A DNA stretch of 64,000 nucleotides from assembly GCF_045617425.1 (NCBI RefSeq), contig NZ_JAZLIO010000015.1, positions 62,001 to 126,000 of the forward strand, read 5' to 3'. The first letter of the stretch is position 1, and every line of letters begins with the position of its first letter. Both the position numbers and the translations under genes were made by a program. Of the stretch, positions 18,049 to 27,272 are shown piece by piece. Origin of the DNA: Carnobacterium_B sp045617425 (GTDB lineage Bacteria; Bacillota; Bacilli; Lactobacillales; Carnobacteriaceae). A model generated the notes under the pieces. The model did not search any database. It saw only the letters and a list, made by a program, of their open reading frames with translations, and was not told the origin of the DNA.

Positions 18049-18051
18049 ATT

Positions 18052-18930
18052 CTACCTCTTTTCTCGTATGGCTAAACGTTGGATTACAGTAACCACAATC
18101 ACAATCATTAACAGAATGATTCCCATTGCAGAAGCCAAACCAGTTTTATTGTATTTAAAGGCTGTTGAGATTGTTTGTATGACAAATGTTGTTGTTCCGT
18201 TTGAACCACCCGTCATGATATAAGGAATATCGAATACACTCAGTGAACCACTGATACCTAAAATAATATTTAAAAAGATAATATTTTTTATACTTGGAAC
18301 AATAATGTATAGAAACTTATCCCATTGGCTAGCGCCATCAATATCAGCTGCTTCATATATTTCAGGATTGACCGATTGGATAGCCCCTAAAAAAATCAAG
18401 AAATTAAAACCGGTATAGCGCCATACTGAAGTAAAGGCTAAAGAAATATTATTGATTGAACGATCCCCTAACCAGAGACGAATTTGACCGTCTAATCCTA
18501 GGAATGATAAGACCGTATCTAATGTACCGCCACCTTTATAGAAATACAAAAAGATGAAACCAATTGCCACACCATTCAACAAATATGGGAAGAATAAAAC
18601 ACCTTTCCAAAAATTAGCGAATTTGACTTTAAATGATAGCAACGTTGCGAATAATAGCGCGATACCTAGTTGAAAAAATGTAGCGATGAAGTAGTATAAA
18701 CTTGTTTTGAAAACTGCAAAGTAGTTTGGATTTGTTAGAACCGTCCGATAGTTATCTACACCGACAAAATTAGGTTCAGGGGTTATCCCGTTCCAGTCAG
18801 TTAAACTATATTGGAACATCTTAACTAATGGATAATAAGAAAACAGCAACAATAAAGCTATTGGAATAATTGTAAATAAGAAGATGAGCAACCTTTTTTC
18901 TGAATTTTGATTTAATTTTATTTTATGCAC
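18052..18930 (-). CDS. carbohydrate ABC transporter permease (MalF type)
   Basis: A 292-residue permease with six membrane helices; an early SYYPLVKMFQYSLTDWNG segment and the EAA loop EAADIDGASQWDKFLYIIVP mark the CUT1 MalF type. It forms the channel with the next gene's product. It follows the binding-protein gene after a hairpin, which would lower its expression relative to that lipoprotein. Confidence 0.92.
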   Translation of the reverse strand: MHKIKLNQNSEKRLLIFLFTIIPIALLLLFSYYPLVKMFQYSLTDWNGITPEPNFVGVDNYRTVLTNPNYFAVFKTSLYYFIATFFQLGIALLFATLLSFKVKFANFWKGVLFFPYLLNGVAIGFIFLYFYKGGGTLDTVLSFLGLDGQIRLWLGDRSINNISLAFTSVWRYTGFNFLIFLGAIQSVNPEIYEAADIDGASQWDKFLYIIVPSIKNIIFLNIILGISGSLSVFDIPYIMTGGSNGTTTFVIQTISTAFKYNKTGLASAMGIILLMIVIVVTVIQRLAIREKR

Positions 18931-18954
18931 ACTTTATCCCTCCATTAAAAAATC

Positions 18955-18981
18955 GAGCGTCCCCACTAAATAAGGACGCTC
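18955..18981 (-). terminator. intercistronic attenuating hairpin
   Basis: Perfect 8-bp stem GAGCGTCC/GGACGCTC with 11-base loop between the binding-protein and permease genes, followed on the minus strand by ATTTTTTAA. Probably a partial terminator or mRNA stabiliser giving more binding protein than permease. Confidence 0.75.
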
Positions 18982-18992
18982 CTTTAAATCAA

Positions 18993-20315
18993 TTAGTTAT
19001 TGCCAACTGTTTCGATCGCATCAGCCCATCGTGTATTAAATTCTTTCATAATGTCTTCAAGTTTTTCATCTGTGTTTCCTACACCTGCGTCAATGATGCG
19101 TTGTTTTTCTAAGTCAGTAGAACCAACACCTAGTTCAGACATGTTGTTCACATCAGGGAATAAAGATTCTTTACCTTCAGGAGCTGGATTTTCTTCCAGT
19201 AAGATAACACCAGCTTCTTGGCTAGCTTGCAATGCTGCTGGATAATCTCCACCTATTACAGCTGATAAACCACCATTTTCTACTGCGTAATCTGATTCAT
19301 TCACTAACCAATCTAATAAAGTACGAGCTGCTTCTTTATGTTCGCTATTCACATTAACGGCATAGTTGTAATCTCCACCAATGCCCATATATTGTTCGCC
19401 GTCTTCTGCTGTTACTGGGAAGGTTTGGAATGTGATATCTTCTGCATTCTCAGGAACGATTTCTTGGATTTGTGGTACCGCCCAGCTTCCCAAAACCATA
19501 ACCCCAACTTTTCCATTTGCTAAGTCTACTTTTGATTGTTCCCAGTCAGATGTTGTTGGATCAGCTTCAATCAACCCTTTATTAGCGACTTGATATAACG
19601 TGTCATAGATTGTGTACATTGTGTCACCTTTGTCAAATGGAGCAGTATCTTGTGCTAATTTTGTTGTTACGTCTGGATCACCAGAAACTCCTGTACGTGT
19701 GAAGTCCCAGTTAGATAATGTCCACCCTGCAGCATAGTTTGTGTATAATGGTGTAACTTCAGGATCATTTTCTTTGATTGTTTCTAAGGCAGCAATAAAA
19801 TCTTCTTGAGTCTTTGGAAATTCAGTGATGCCAGCGTCTTCAAATACTTGCATGTTTACAACCATTCCTGTGGCATTCATTTGTGATGGAATACCATATT
19901 GAACACCTTCAAATGAACGGTCATTCAGTCCCATATATACTTCGCCTAATTCTTCTTTGTCTCCTAAAGGTTCGAAGAACAATTCAAAATCTTGCGGCGA
20001 AATATCAGCAGGCAACATTACTAAATCTCCATATTCTTTTGTATTCATACGTGTCTTCATTTGTCCTACATAATCGGTAATGGTTTCAATTTCCACTTTA
20101 ATATCAGGATGTTCTTCATTAAACTCTGCTATGTACTCATCCCATTTGCCGTTCGTTTCCCAGTCTGTCTTGTGATTAATGAATGTGATTGTTTCTACAT
20201 CATTTGCTGCGTCCGTTTCTTTTGTACTTTCTCCACCACATGCCGTTAGTGTCAAGATAGATGCAATTGCTAAACCTGTTAAACTAGCTTTACCCAAAAT
20301 AGACTTTCTTTTCAT
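18993..20315 (-). CDS. sugar-binding lipoprotein of ABC importer
   Basis: Extracellular solute-binding protein (cluster B, SBP_bac_1 type), 440 residues. The signal peptide starts MKRKSILGKASLTGLAIASI and its lipobox LTAC gives lipidated Cys26 after signal peptidase II cleavage. The mature part has the usual two-lobe pattern, with NEEHPDIKVEIETI early and NGKVGVMVLGSWAVPQI in the middle. Likely ligand: an oligosaccharide, judged from the neighbouring GH113, GH36, GH1 and 2-epimerase genes. A cre box lies 25 bases upstream of ATG, so CcpA repression is expected. Confidence 0.93.
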   Translation of the reverse strand: MKRKSILGKASLTGLAIASILTLTACGGESTKETDAANDVETITFINHKTDWETNGKWDEYIAEFNEEHPDIKVEIETITDYVGQMKTRMNTKEYGDLVMLPADISPQDFELFFEPLGDKEELGEVYMGLNDRSFEGVQYGIPSQMNATGMVVNMQVFEDAGITEFPKTQEDFIAALETIKENDPEVTPLYTNYAAGWTLSNWDFTRTGVSGDPDVTTKLAQDTAPFDKGDTMYTIYDTLYQVANKGLIEADPTTSDWEQSKVDLANGKVGVMVLGSWAVPQIQEIVPENAEDITFQTFPVTAEDGEQYMGIGGDYNYAVNVNSEHKEAARTLLDWLVNESDYAVENGGLSAVIGGDYPAALQASQEAGVILLEENPAPEGKESLFPDVNNMSELGVGSTDLEKQRIIDAGVGNTDEKLEDIMKEFNTRWADAIETVGNN

Positions 20316-20339
20316 CTCTATATCCTCCTAAATAGTAGT

Positions 20340-20353
20340 AGTAAACGCTTACA
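20340..20353 (-). promoter_or_regulatory. cre site (CcpA operator) before the ABC operon
   Basis: The minus strand reads TGTAAGCGTTTACT, 13 of 14 matches to TGWAANCGNTNWCA, and is nearly palindromic. It lies between the likely promoter and the binding-protein start, a road-block position. Confidence 0.8.
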
Positions 20354-20405
20354 GAAATAGAATAGCATGTTTAATTTTAAATGTATATACTTTTAAAGAA
20401 TTTTT

Positions 20406-21335
20406 TTATTTATTTTTGAAATAACATCTAACAACTGCTTCTGCAGGTTTTCCATATAATGCATAATCTTGATTTGTAGTTGCTTTTTGAATAGGATACA
20501 AGTTAGACTTCCAATCCCAAAGCCCAAAACCTCCTACCCATTCATATACGTCTGTTTGACGAAACATCTCTTCGTACCATTCTTTTTGTCCTAAGTTATC
20601 GACAGATCCTTCTAACTCCCAGTTATTTGGCAACCACTTTGAACCTGATCGACTGGCACATCCTGCTTCACAGAAAAAAAATGGTTTTTGTTCTCTTTCT
20701 ACTACTTTTTCAATTCGTTTTAATTCCTGTTTCCATTTATCAACTGGATAATAACCGGATGATGATATCACATCGACTGCATCCCACCAAGTCAGATGAT
20801 TTTCTTGATATTTATCGCAATTGTAGGTGATCAGTCCTGTGTATTCTTTTCGCACAGAATATACAACCTTACGCCATTCTTTTTCTCGACGGTCACTATT
20901 TACTAATTCACAACCTACAACAAACATATCACATGTTGTTTCTTCAGAAATTTGTGCGTAATGAGTAATAAATTCGGTATATGAAGTGAACCAATCTGAC
21001 CACTTCGGTTCACAAGGTACATCGTACTCAAAAAAGTTGATATGGGCACGCCACGTGCCATCTGCTATATTTACCATTGGTTTCAAAATTACTTTTAAGC
21101 CTACTTCCTGTGCAAATGCAATCATTTTCCTTACCTCTGAATCACTTAAAACAGTATCAGCTTGCCAATTAATTTTAGTCGTATGTACCGTTTCTTGCTC
21201 AACTACAACTGCTAATATGACATGTGTAATAGCACAGCGTTCTTTTAACAAGCGTAGTGATTCAAATGCTTCTTCCTTCTCCCATTCGCCACGTTGACTC
21301 ATATAACCAAATGTTACTCCTTTAATATATTCCAT
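20406..21335 (-). CDS. GH113-type endo-beta-mannanase-like glycosidase
   Basis: A 309-residue TIM-barrel hydrolase with the family GH113 pattern. The acid/base candidate is Glu143 in VVGCELVNSDRREKEW and the nucleophile candidate Glu223 in FFCEAG; the 80-residue spacing matches characterised GH113 mannanases. Other marks are KPMVNIADGTWR and the C-terminal GLWDWKSNLYP. There is no signal peptide, so it should act inside the cell on imported manno-oligosaccharides. Annotation pipelines often call these proteins 1,4-beta-xylanase. It lies upstream of the binding-protein gene on the same strand and is divergent from the MATE gene. Confidence 0.8.
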   Translation of the reverse strand: MEYIKGVTFGYMSQRGEWEKEEAFESLRLLKERCAITHVILAVVVEQETVHTTKINWQADTVLSDSEVRKMIAFAQEVGLKVILKPMVNIADGTWRAHINFFEYDVPCEPKWSDWFTSYTEFITHYAQISEETTCDMFVVGCELVNSDRREKEWRKVVYSVRKEYTGLITYNCDKYQENHLTWWDAVDVISSSGYYPVDKWKQELKRIEKVVEREQKPFFFCEAGCASRSGSKWLPNNWELEGSVDNLGQKEWYEEMFRQTDVYEWVGGFGLWDWKSNLYPIQKATTNQDYALYGKPAEAVVRCYFKNK

Positions 21336-21490
21336 AATAACCTCCTTTTACGTATTGACTTTTTAAAACTAAAGTATATATTTATTATTGTATGCGGTAC
21401 CAATATTATTCATCAATTTTATTTGTTTGTAAAGAATAAAGTTGAATATCTTATATTTCACTACTCGTTCGATACCACAAAGGAGGATAT

Positions 21491-22828
21491 ATGAAAGAAG
21501 AAAAACGTCTCTTTTACAAAACAATGTGGTCCTTTGCATTACCTATCACCATCCAATTGATGATTACATCTGGGTTAAATATAGTAGATTCAGTTATGGT
21601 AGGAAGCTTAGGCGTAGAATCCATTGCGGCGGTAGGCATATCTAATAAGTTCACTCAGTTTATGGTTGTTATTTTGCAAGGTTTTGCCAGCGGTGCAACT
21701 ATCTTTTCAGCACAGTACTGGGGTAAAAACGATAGTGTCGGTGTTAAACAGACACTTATTTTAGTAACAAAAATCGCTTCTCTTTTTTCGATGTTCTTTG
21801 CTTTGCTAACTTTATTTTTCACTCCTGCCATAATTGGAATTTTCTCTAAAGATGCTTTAGTGATTTCTGAAGCTATATCTTTCTTGCGCATCATAAGTGC
21901 TAGTTATCTCTTTACTGCATTATCTATGATATTTAGTGTAACTTTAAAGACTATTGGAGAAGTCAAAAGACCTACTTTTTACAGCGTCCTTACGCTCTTG
22001 ACCAATACCTTCTTCAATTGGATTCTAATCTTTGGTCCTTTCGGTCTTCCAGCATATGGTATTCAGGGAGCAGCAATAGCAACTTTATTGGCCAGAATTA
22101 TCCAAACAGCTTTGCTTTTTTCAATATTCATCAACAAAGGGATTTTAAAGACCAATCCAAACAACAATCAACCTATACCAAAAATAAGCCGTCAATACTG
22201 GAAAATAACGATCCCTTCCATCATCAATCATCTGACTTGGACAATAGGTGAACTGGTTTTCTTTTGGCTTTATACCCGAACAGGAACCAATCAAACTGCT
22301 GCTATTTCACTAATCGACCCACTCGTTTTTCTTTTTGTTTGTATATTTACTGGACTAAGCGATGCTTCAAGTGTAATGATTGGAAATCAATTAGGCGGAG
22401 AAAAGTATGATAAAGCTTTATTTTATGCCAAGCAATTCATTCGATTGACCACTATTCTTTCCATTATCATCAGTGGAGTTATTCTTTTATTTTCACCAAT
22501 GATCCTACAATTTTACAATATAACAAATAATGTGGAAGAACTCGTAAAACAGGTGTTATTAGCTTATGTCATTCTTTTGCCATTTAAACATTTAAACTAT
22601 GTAAATAATGTTGGAATTTTGCGTGTTGGTGGAGATACAATATTCGTGATGTGGCTAGATACCTTATCCGTTTGGTTATGGGGGATCCCCATGGCTTTTC
22701 TTTCGGTATATTTTGGCTGGCCACTTTGGAGTATTTTTTTCATCGCTAATTCGCATGAAATTATTCGGGCTATTATAGGTGTAAGGCGTACCTTACGTAA
22801 AGGATGGTTAAAAACACTTATTGCTTGA
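21491..22828 (+). CDS. MATE-family transporter
   Basis: A 445-residue membrane protein with about 12 helices and the two-fold repeat of MatE domains (about 15-175 and 240-400). Early ALPITIQLMITSGLNIVDS and VDSVMVGSLG are family marks. AAAGGAGG lies 5 bases before ATG. It usually exports drugs or cations in exchange for Na+ or H+. Unusually, it leads a small operon with the epimerase and esterase (33-base gap) and is divergent from the mannanase gene; a role in export or exchange of a locus metabolite is possible but unproven. Confidence 0.88.
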   Translation: MKEEKRLFYKTMWSFALPITIQLMITSGLNIVDSVMVGSLGVESIAAVGISNKFTQFMVVILQGFASGATIFSAQYWGKNDSVGVKQTLILVTKIASLFSMFFALLTLFFTPAIIGIFSKDALVISEAISFLRIISASYLFTALSMIFSVTLKTIGEVKRPTFYSVLTLLTNTFFNWILIFGPFGLPAYGIQGAAIATLLARIIQTALLFSIFINKGILKTNPNNNQPIPKISRQYWKITIPSIINHLTWTIGELVFFWLYTRTGTNQTAAISLIDPLVFLFVCIFTGLSDASSVMIGNQLGGEKYDKALFYAKQFIRLTTILSIIISGVILLFSPMILQFYNITNNVEELVKQVLLAYVILLPFKHLNYVNNVGILRVGGDTIFVMWLDTLSVWLWGIPMAFLSVYFGWPLWSIFFIANSHEIIRAIIGVRRTLRKGWLKTLIA

Positions 22829-22861
22829 TAAAAAAATTGATACTTATAAGGGGGGAGAAAA

Positions 22862-24067
22862 GTGCAAATAAAATTAGTTTTAGAAAATCAGCTTATGAGT
22901 AAAGTGTTGCCTTTTTGGCTTTCTCAGCAAGATAATGTAAATGGTGGTTTTTACGGTAAACTATCGATTGATTTGAAATCCTACCCGCTAGCTCCTAAAG
23001 GTGGTGTCATGATGTCTCGATTCTTATGGACTTTTTCCCATTCCTACGAAACTATGAAAAAGGATGAGTACAAACTCGCTGCAGATCATGCTTACCGTTT
23101 TATGCTAGATACTTTATGGGATATGAAATATGGTGGCATTTTTTGGCTTGTCGATGCTGAAGGTAAACCAGTTAATTTAATTAAACATGTTTATGCACAA
23201 TCCTTTGCTATTTATGGTCTAAGTGAATACGCTAAAATTAATCCAGATTCTGATGCACTTGAATACGCGAAGAAACTTTATCTACTTATTGAAGAACATG
23301 CGTATAATCCAACTACTCTTGGCTATGAAGAAGAGTTTGATCAGGTATGGAAGAAAAAGCCACTTTCACAAGTTGCTTCTCAAAATTCTAAAGTAAGGTA
23401 TACAACAAATACACATTTACATTTACTAGAAGCATATACAAACCTCTACACAGTATGGCCAAATGAAGCGTTATTAGAAAAAATTCAGCATTTATTAAAG
23501 TTATTCACTACTCGTATCTTTCATCCTGCTGGTTACTGCCAACAAGAGTTCGACCAAAACTGGAATTCGGTCATTCCTGAAGTTTCTTACGGTCATGATA
23601 TCGAAACTTCGTGGTTACTTGATGAAACTTTAGAACATTGCAAGATTAACGATGAATTAGATAAAGAAGTACGTGACATGACGGCTTCACTCGCTGCTTA
23701 TTGCTACGAAAATGGTCTAGATGAAACCGGTTGGATGATTAATCATGCTGATGGTTCTCATCTTGATCAAACAAAAGTCTGGTGGGTAGAAGCAGAAGCT
23801 ATTATTGGTTTATATCATGCATTTCAACAATCTGGAAACCTCGAATATCGGAAAGCAGCTCTAAAATTAATTCAGTTAGTTCAACAAAATTTTGTGGATG
23901 ACCGTCCCGGAAGCGAATGGTATTCTCGTTTGGACAAAAATAATCAATTGTTATCTGTATTTCTCAAAAATGGGAACTCAGAAGAAAACATATCCGATAT
24001 ATGGAAAGGACCTTATCATACAGTTCGCTTTTATTTAGAAATGATCAAACGTCTGGAGGAAAACTAG
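22862..24067 (+). CDS. AGE-family 2-epimerase (cellobiose/mannobiose 2-epimerase)
   Basis: An (alpha/alpha)6-barrel enzyme of 401 residues. It is predicted to turn the reducing-end glucose of beta-1,4 disaccharides into mannose or the reverse, and not to act on GlcNAc. The catalytic His pair is His245 in SYGHDIETSW and His386 in GPYHTVRFYLE; His185/His187 in TNTHLHLLEAY and the WWVEAEAI motif complete the site. GTG start with GGGGGGAG upstream. In mannan catabolism such enzymes turn mannobiose into mannosyl-glucose, which matches the neighbouring mannanase. No GH130 phosphorylase is visible here. One base separates it from the esterase gene. Confidence 0.88.
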   Translation: MQIKLVLENQLMSKVLPFWLSQQDNVNGGFYGKLSIDLKSYPLAPKGGVMMSRFLWTFSHSYETMKKDEYKLAADHAYRFMLDTLWDMKYGGIFWLVDAEGKPVNLIKHVYAQSFAIYGLSEYAKINPDSDALEYAKKLYLLIEEHAYNPTTLGYEEEFDQVWKKKPLSQVASQNSKVRYTTNTHLHLLEAYTNLYTVWPNEALLEKIQHLLKLFTTRIFHPAGYCQQEFDQNWNSVIPEVSYGHDIETSWLLDETLEHCKINDELDKEVRDMTASLAAYCYENGLDETGWMINHADGSHLDQTKVWWVEAEAIIGLYHAFQQSGNLEYRKAALKLIQLVQQNFVDDRPGSEWYSRLDKNNQLLSVFLKNGNSEENISDIWKGPYHTVRFYLEMIKRLEEN

Positions 24068-24068
24068 C

Positions 24069-25013
24069 ATGGAAATGAAAGATTTGGAAAATTATACTGG
24101 CAGCGGCATCAGACCATCTGATTTTGATGCTTTTTGGGAAAAAGGATTACGTGAAATGGAGTCTCTTTCACTTGATTACATACTAGATCCGGTAGATATA
24201 CCTTCGCAAGTAGCCAACTTTTACCATTTAACATTCAAAGGCGTTGATGGTGCGATTATCCACTGTCAGCTTATTACACCAAAAGAAACCACTGGTAAAA
24301 AATTGAAGGGCATGCTGCAGTTCCATGGATACCATACTGATTCAGGTGATTTCCAAGACAAAATTGGTTGGGCAGCTGAGGGCTTTGTCGTTTTAGCTTT
24401 AGATGCTCGCGGACAAGGTGGTCTTTCTCAAGATTGTACTCAAACAAACGGAGGTGTTATGAAAGGTCTTATTATTCGAGGTATGGAAGAAGGTAAAGGT
24501 AATCTTTATTTCAGACAAGTCTTCCTTGATACTGCTCATGCCGCTCGCATCCTAAAAGAAATGGCATTTGTAGATGAAACTCGCATTTACGCTCAAGGTG
24601 CTTCTCAAGGTGGCGGTCTAACCATTGCATGTGCTGGACTCGTTCCGGACTTATATCGAATTTATGTTTCTTATCCGTTCCTTTCTGATTATAGAAAAGC
24701 TTATGCTTTAGGTGCTCAGACCTCTGCTTTTGAAGAGATTCCGTATTGGTTTCAGTTCCGTGATCCTCTGCATAAACGGGAAACCGAAGTGTTTGACACA
24801 TTGGAATATATTGATATTCAACACTTCGCTCCTCGTATAAAAGCAGAGGTTTGTTGGGTTATTGGAATGCAAGATGCTGTTGTTCCGCCAATTACGCAAA
24901 TGGCAACTTACAATAAACTCACTTCAAAAAAACAGCTTGTCGTTTTACCAGAATACGGTCATGAATACCTGCCTAAAGTCAGCGATGAAATGCGTAGTTA
25001 CTTTTTAAATTAA
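24069..25013 (+). CDS. CE7 acetyl esterase (acetylxylan esterase/cephalosporin-C deacetylase type)
   Basis: Cytoplasmic alpha/beta hydrolase of 314 residues, the normal CE7 length. The triad is Ser179 in GASQGGG, Asp268 in MQDAVVPP and His297 in YGHEY; ARGQGGLS (113-120) is the family's second signature. It removes acetyl groups from short oligosaccharides. GGAGGAAAACTAGC precedes ATG and overlaps the end of the epimerase gene, so translation is coupled. With mannanase and alpha-galactosidase nearby, the substrate may be acetylated galactoglucomannan fragments; xylo-oligomers are equally known for the family. Confidence 0.92.
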   Translation: MEMKDLENYTGSGIRPSDFDAFWEKGLREMESLSLDYILDPVDIPSQVANFYHLTFKGVDGAIIHCQLITPKETTGKKLKGMLQFHGYHTDSGDFQDKIGWAAEGFVVLALDARGQGGLSQDCTQTNGGVMKGLIIRGMEEGKGNLYFRQVFLDTAHAARILKEMAFVDETRIYAQGASQGGGLTIACAGLVPDLYRIYVSYPFLSDYRKAYALGAQTSAFEEIPYWFQFRDPLHKRETEVFDTLEYIDIQHFAPRIKAEVCWVIGMQDAVVPPITQMATYNKLTSKKQLVVLPEYGHEYLPKVSDEMRSYFLN

Positions 25014-25050
25014 ATTACCTGTCCATAATATGAACCTAGATTCTCTATCA

Positions 25051-25084
25051 ATAGGTGTTGGTGAGTAAAATCATCAACACCTAT
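25051..25084 (+). terminator. intrinsic terminator after the esterase gene
   Basis: Stem ATAGGTGTTG/CAACACCTAT extended by four more pairs (one G-U), loop GTAAAA, followed by a T-rich tail. Confidence 0.75.
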
Positions 25085-25240
25085 TTTCTTGCTTTTTTCT
25101 TATGCTGATTTTTAGAGCAGTCCATGTTCTCATCAAGTATATGGATTTCTAATCCCTCTTAATAAAATCACTTATTTTTTCTATAACCTTTTATTTATGT
25201 ATGCTCGTATAGAAAAATAGATAGAATAGAGGTAGTTGAA

Positions 25241-25744
25241 ATGACAGGAATGGCTTGGGAAATTATAAATATTATCGGTACAATTGCCTTTGCAATGAGT
25301 GGTGCATTTATCGCAATAAAAGTAAACTATGATATCCTTGGAATTTATAGTTTAGGCTTTACACAGCATTTGGAATATCCTTTGGAAAGTGAATAGCATC
25401 GAGTTTTTTGATGCTATTGGTTTAGCAGCGTTTGCTATACAATGTGCAATTTATGCTGTTTCCACTGAAGTACCAGCAGTCGCAGTTGTTCTTGCTGCTG
25501 TTATCACTGGTGCAGGTGGAGGATTACTAAGAGATATATTTGCCGGGCGTAAACCTATGATTTTCCATTCAGACGTTTATGCTTTGTGGGCTGCAATCGC
25601 TGGTTGATTATTGGATTAAATTGGGTTAATGGTCCATATGTAACGATTATACTCTTCATTTCGATTGTTGTTTTAAGAGTGATATCCCTTTACTTCAATT
25701 GGAGTCTACCCCACTCTTTCTATCCAAAAAAAGAAAAAGACTAA
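25241..25744 (+). pseudogene. TRIC/UPF0126 cation-channel family gene, broken
   Basis: Three reading frames together give one TRIC/UPF0126 (YicG-like) membrane protein. Frame 1 from ATG 25241 (SD AGAGGT) starts WEIINIIGTIAFAMSGAF and stops near 25397. Frame 2 carries the middle, IEFFDAIGLAAFAIQ and GAGGGLLRDIFAGRKPM, until a stop near 25607. Frame 3 supplies GLNWVNGPYVTIILFIS to the stop at 25742. The join between the first two parts lacks the first AFGGGAIRN-type repeat, so roughly 35-40 codons are deleted, and a one-base loss explains the second break. No functional channel is expected. A sequencing error could explain the single-base shift but not the deletion. Confidence 0.85.
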
Positions 25745-25800
25745 ATATGATTGATCAACATCGTTAATACTAAATTTGTCATTAAAATAGCTAGTAAATA

Positions 25801-25829
25801 AAGAACTCTCTTTATTTTAGAGAATTCTT
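25801..25829 (-). terminator. weak terminator after the PAS/GGDEF-like gene
   Basis: Arms AAGAACTCTC and GAGAATTCTT pair with one mismatch; loop of 9 bases; A/T-rich flanks on both sides. Confidence 0.5.
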
Positions 25830-25848
25830 TTACTTACTAGCCTTTATT

Positions 25849-26823
25849 TTATTGAATAATCTGATTTCCACCATTTTTTTTTGCCACTTCTAATTTCGCA
25901 GATACCTTTTGAATCATTTCACTAATTGTTTCACTCGGGTCATATATGGTAATTCCTCCGCTGACACTTACCTGATTAGGTATTACAAAGAATGTTTCCA
26001 AAACGGTTTGTCTGACTGTCTCTGCAATTTTATAGGCTTCATCTTTAAGAGCATTCTCCAATAGGATTAAAAAGACAGACTCTCTATATCTGCCGGCAAC
26101 ATATTTCTCTTGAATCACAGATTTAATCAACTGACCTGTTGTTTTTAATATTTCCTCGCTCAACAATAGACCAAATTCTTCTTCGTATTTAGAATATTTG
26201 TCAATTTTTATGAAAATAACAGATAACGGATATTTTTTTTCTTTGGCTTTATTTGCACACTTAGCTAATTCTACTATAATAGATGATCTTGTATGTAGAT
26301 TTGTAAGTGTATCTACCTTTATTTGAGTTGTTAAATTTTTATTTTTAACTGCTAATTGTTCACGTTCTTGTTCTTCCTTGGTAACATCAAATACAATTCC
26401 TTTAAGAAAAAGTGGCGCTCCGTTTTCATCTCGCTCCGTTACCCTTCCTCTGTCTTGATAAACCCTCCAAGAACCATCTTTGGCTTGGATACGATATTTA
26501 ACTTCCCACATAGGTATATTATTTAGCATGTGTTCTTTCATCGCTCTAATGACTTCTTCTTTATCTTCAGGATGAATTTTATCTGTAAAAAATTGATAAG
26601 GAACTTTTTCAGGCAAATCCTCTTTTCGATACCCAATAGATTCTGTTTTTAAAGAATTAAATTCAACTTCGTTCGTAGTGCAATCCCAAAACCATTGTCC
26701 TAGGTTGCCAGTCCATCCATATTCTAGATGTTCTGATTCTTGGATTGTATGCAATAATTCTTTATTTAATCTGTTTAAAGAGTCCACTTGCATAAGCAGC
26801 TCTTCCCTACTTAATTCTTTCAT
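25849..26823 (-). CDS. PAS domain protein with degenerate GGDEF domain
   Basis: A soluble protein of 324 residues. A short N-terminal coiled region (1-32) is followed by a PAS_3-type fold (about 36-150: GQWFWDCTTNEVEF, HPEDKEEVI, KDGSWRVYQDRGR, then the PAC end KGIVFDVT) and a GGDEF-fold domain (about 168-324, DTLTNLHTRSS to KNGGNQII). The signature position reads RYRESVF (245-251) where an active enzyme has RYGGDEF, so cyclase activity should be lost. Such domains can bind GTP or c-di-GMP as sensors; this is inference. It stands alone about 16 kb from the exopolysaccharide genes. Confidence 0.85.
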   Translation of the reverse strand: MKELSREELLMQVDSLNRLNKELLHTIQESEHLEYGWTGNLGQWFWDCTTNEVEFNSLKTESIGYRKEDLPEKVPYQFFTDKIHPEDKEEVIRAMKEHMLNNIPMWEVKYRIQAKDGSWRVYQDRGRVTERDENGAPLFLKGIVFDVTKEEQEREQLAVKNKNLTTQIKVDTLTNLHTRSSIIVELAKCANKAKEKKYPLSVIFIKIDKYSKYEEEFGLLLSEEILKTTGQLIKSVIQEKYVAGRYRESVFLILLENALKDEAYKIAETVRQTVLETFFVIPNQVSVSGGITIYDPSETISEMIQKVSAKLEVAKKNGGNQIIQ

Positions 26824-27272
26824 GGTATCTCCTCCATTTCAGAAAATCCTTACACCTACCTAGTCATCAATTAATAACATCGATTTATTTTATTGCTATT
26901 CATCGTAACAATTTGATTAGAAGTCTAGAAAAATGGAATCATTTATTTGACCTAAATAACCGAAGAAAAGTAGATTGTAGAATATATATGTATGGTAAGA
27001 AAAGACAATAGAAAGGTAATGGGATTAGCAGCAAGGGTTTTCCACTTTAGATTAGTGTTTTGAGTAATGACTAAGTAATAAATTTATTCTATAATATTAC
27101 ATTCATTATGTTTCTTAGTTTAATCCATTAGTATGTCAATTACAACAGTTAAGGCACGGCACTATTACTATATGTAATCAAAACTTTACAGTTTAAAGTC
27201 AATTAGAAATATTATTTCGCGAAAAATTTCTTAGAGCGTCTTTTAAGCGGTTCACAATTTTTACAGTGTATA
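26824..27272. other. gene-free AT-rich region
   Basis: Between the PAS/GGDEF-like gene start and the rhodanese remnant I see no open frame with a ribosome site, no RNA gene and no strong hairpin. It probably holds the promoter of the PAS/GGDEF-like gene. The surrounding decay suggests it may include worn-out coding sequence, but none can be recognised. Confidence 0.5.

Noticed and set aside
24511..24899. two overlapping minus-strand frames
   Set aside because: Antisense shadows of the CE7 esterase gene, whose triad is complete in the plus frame.
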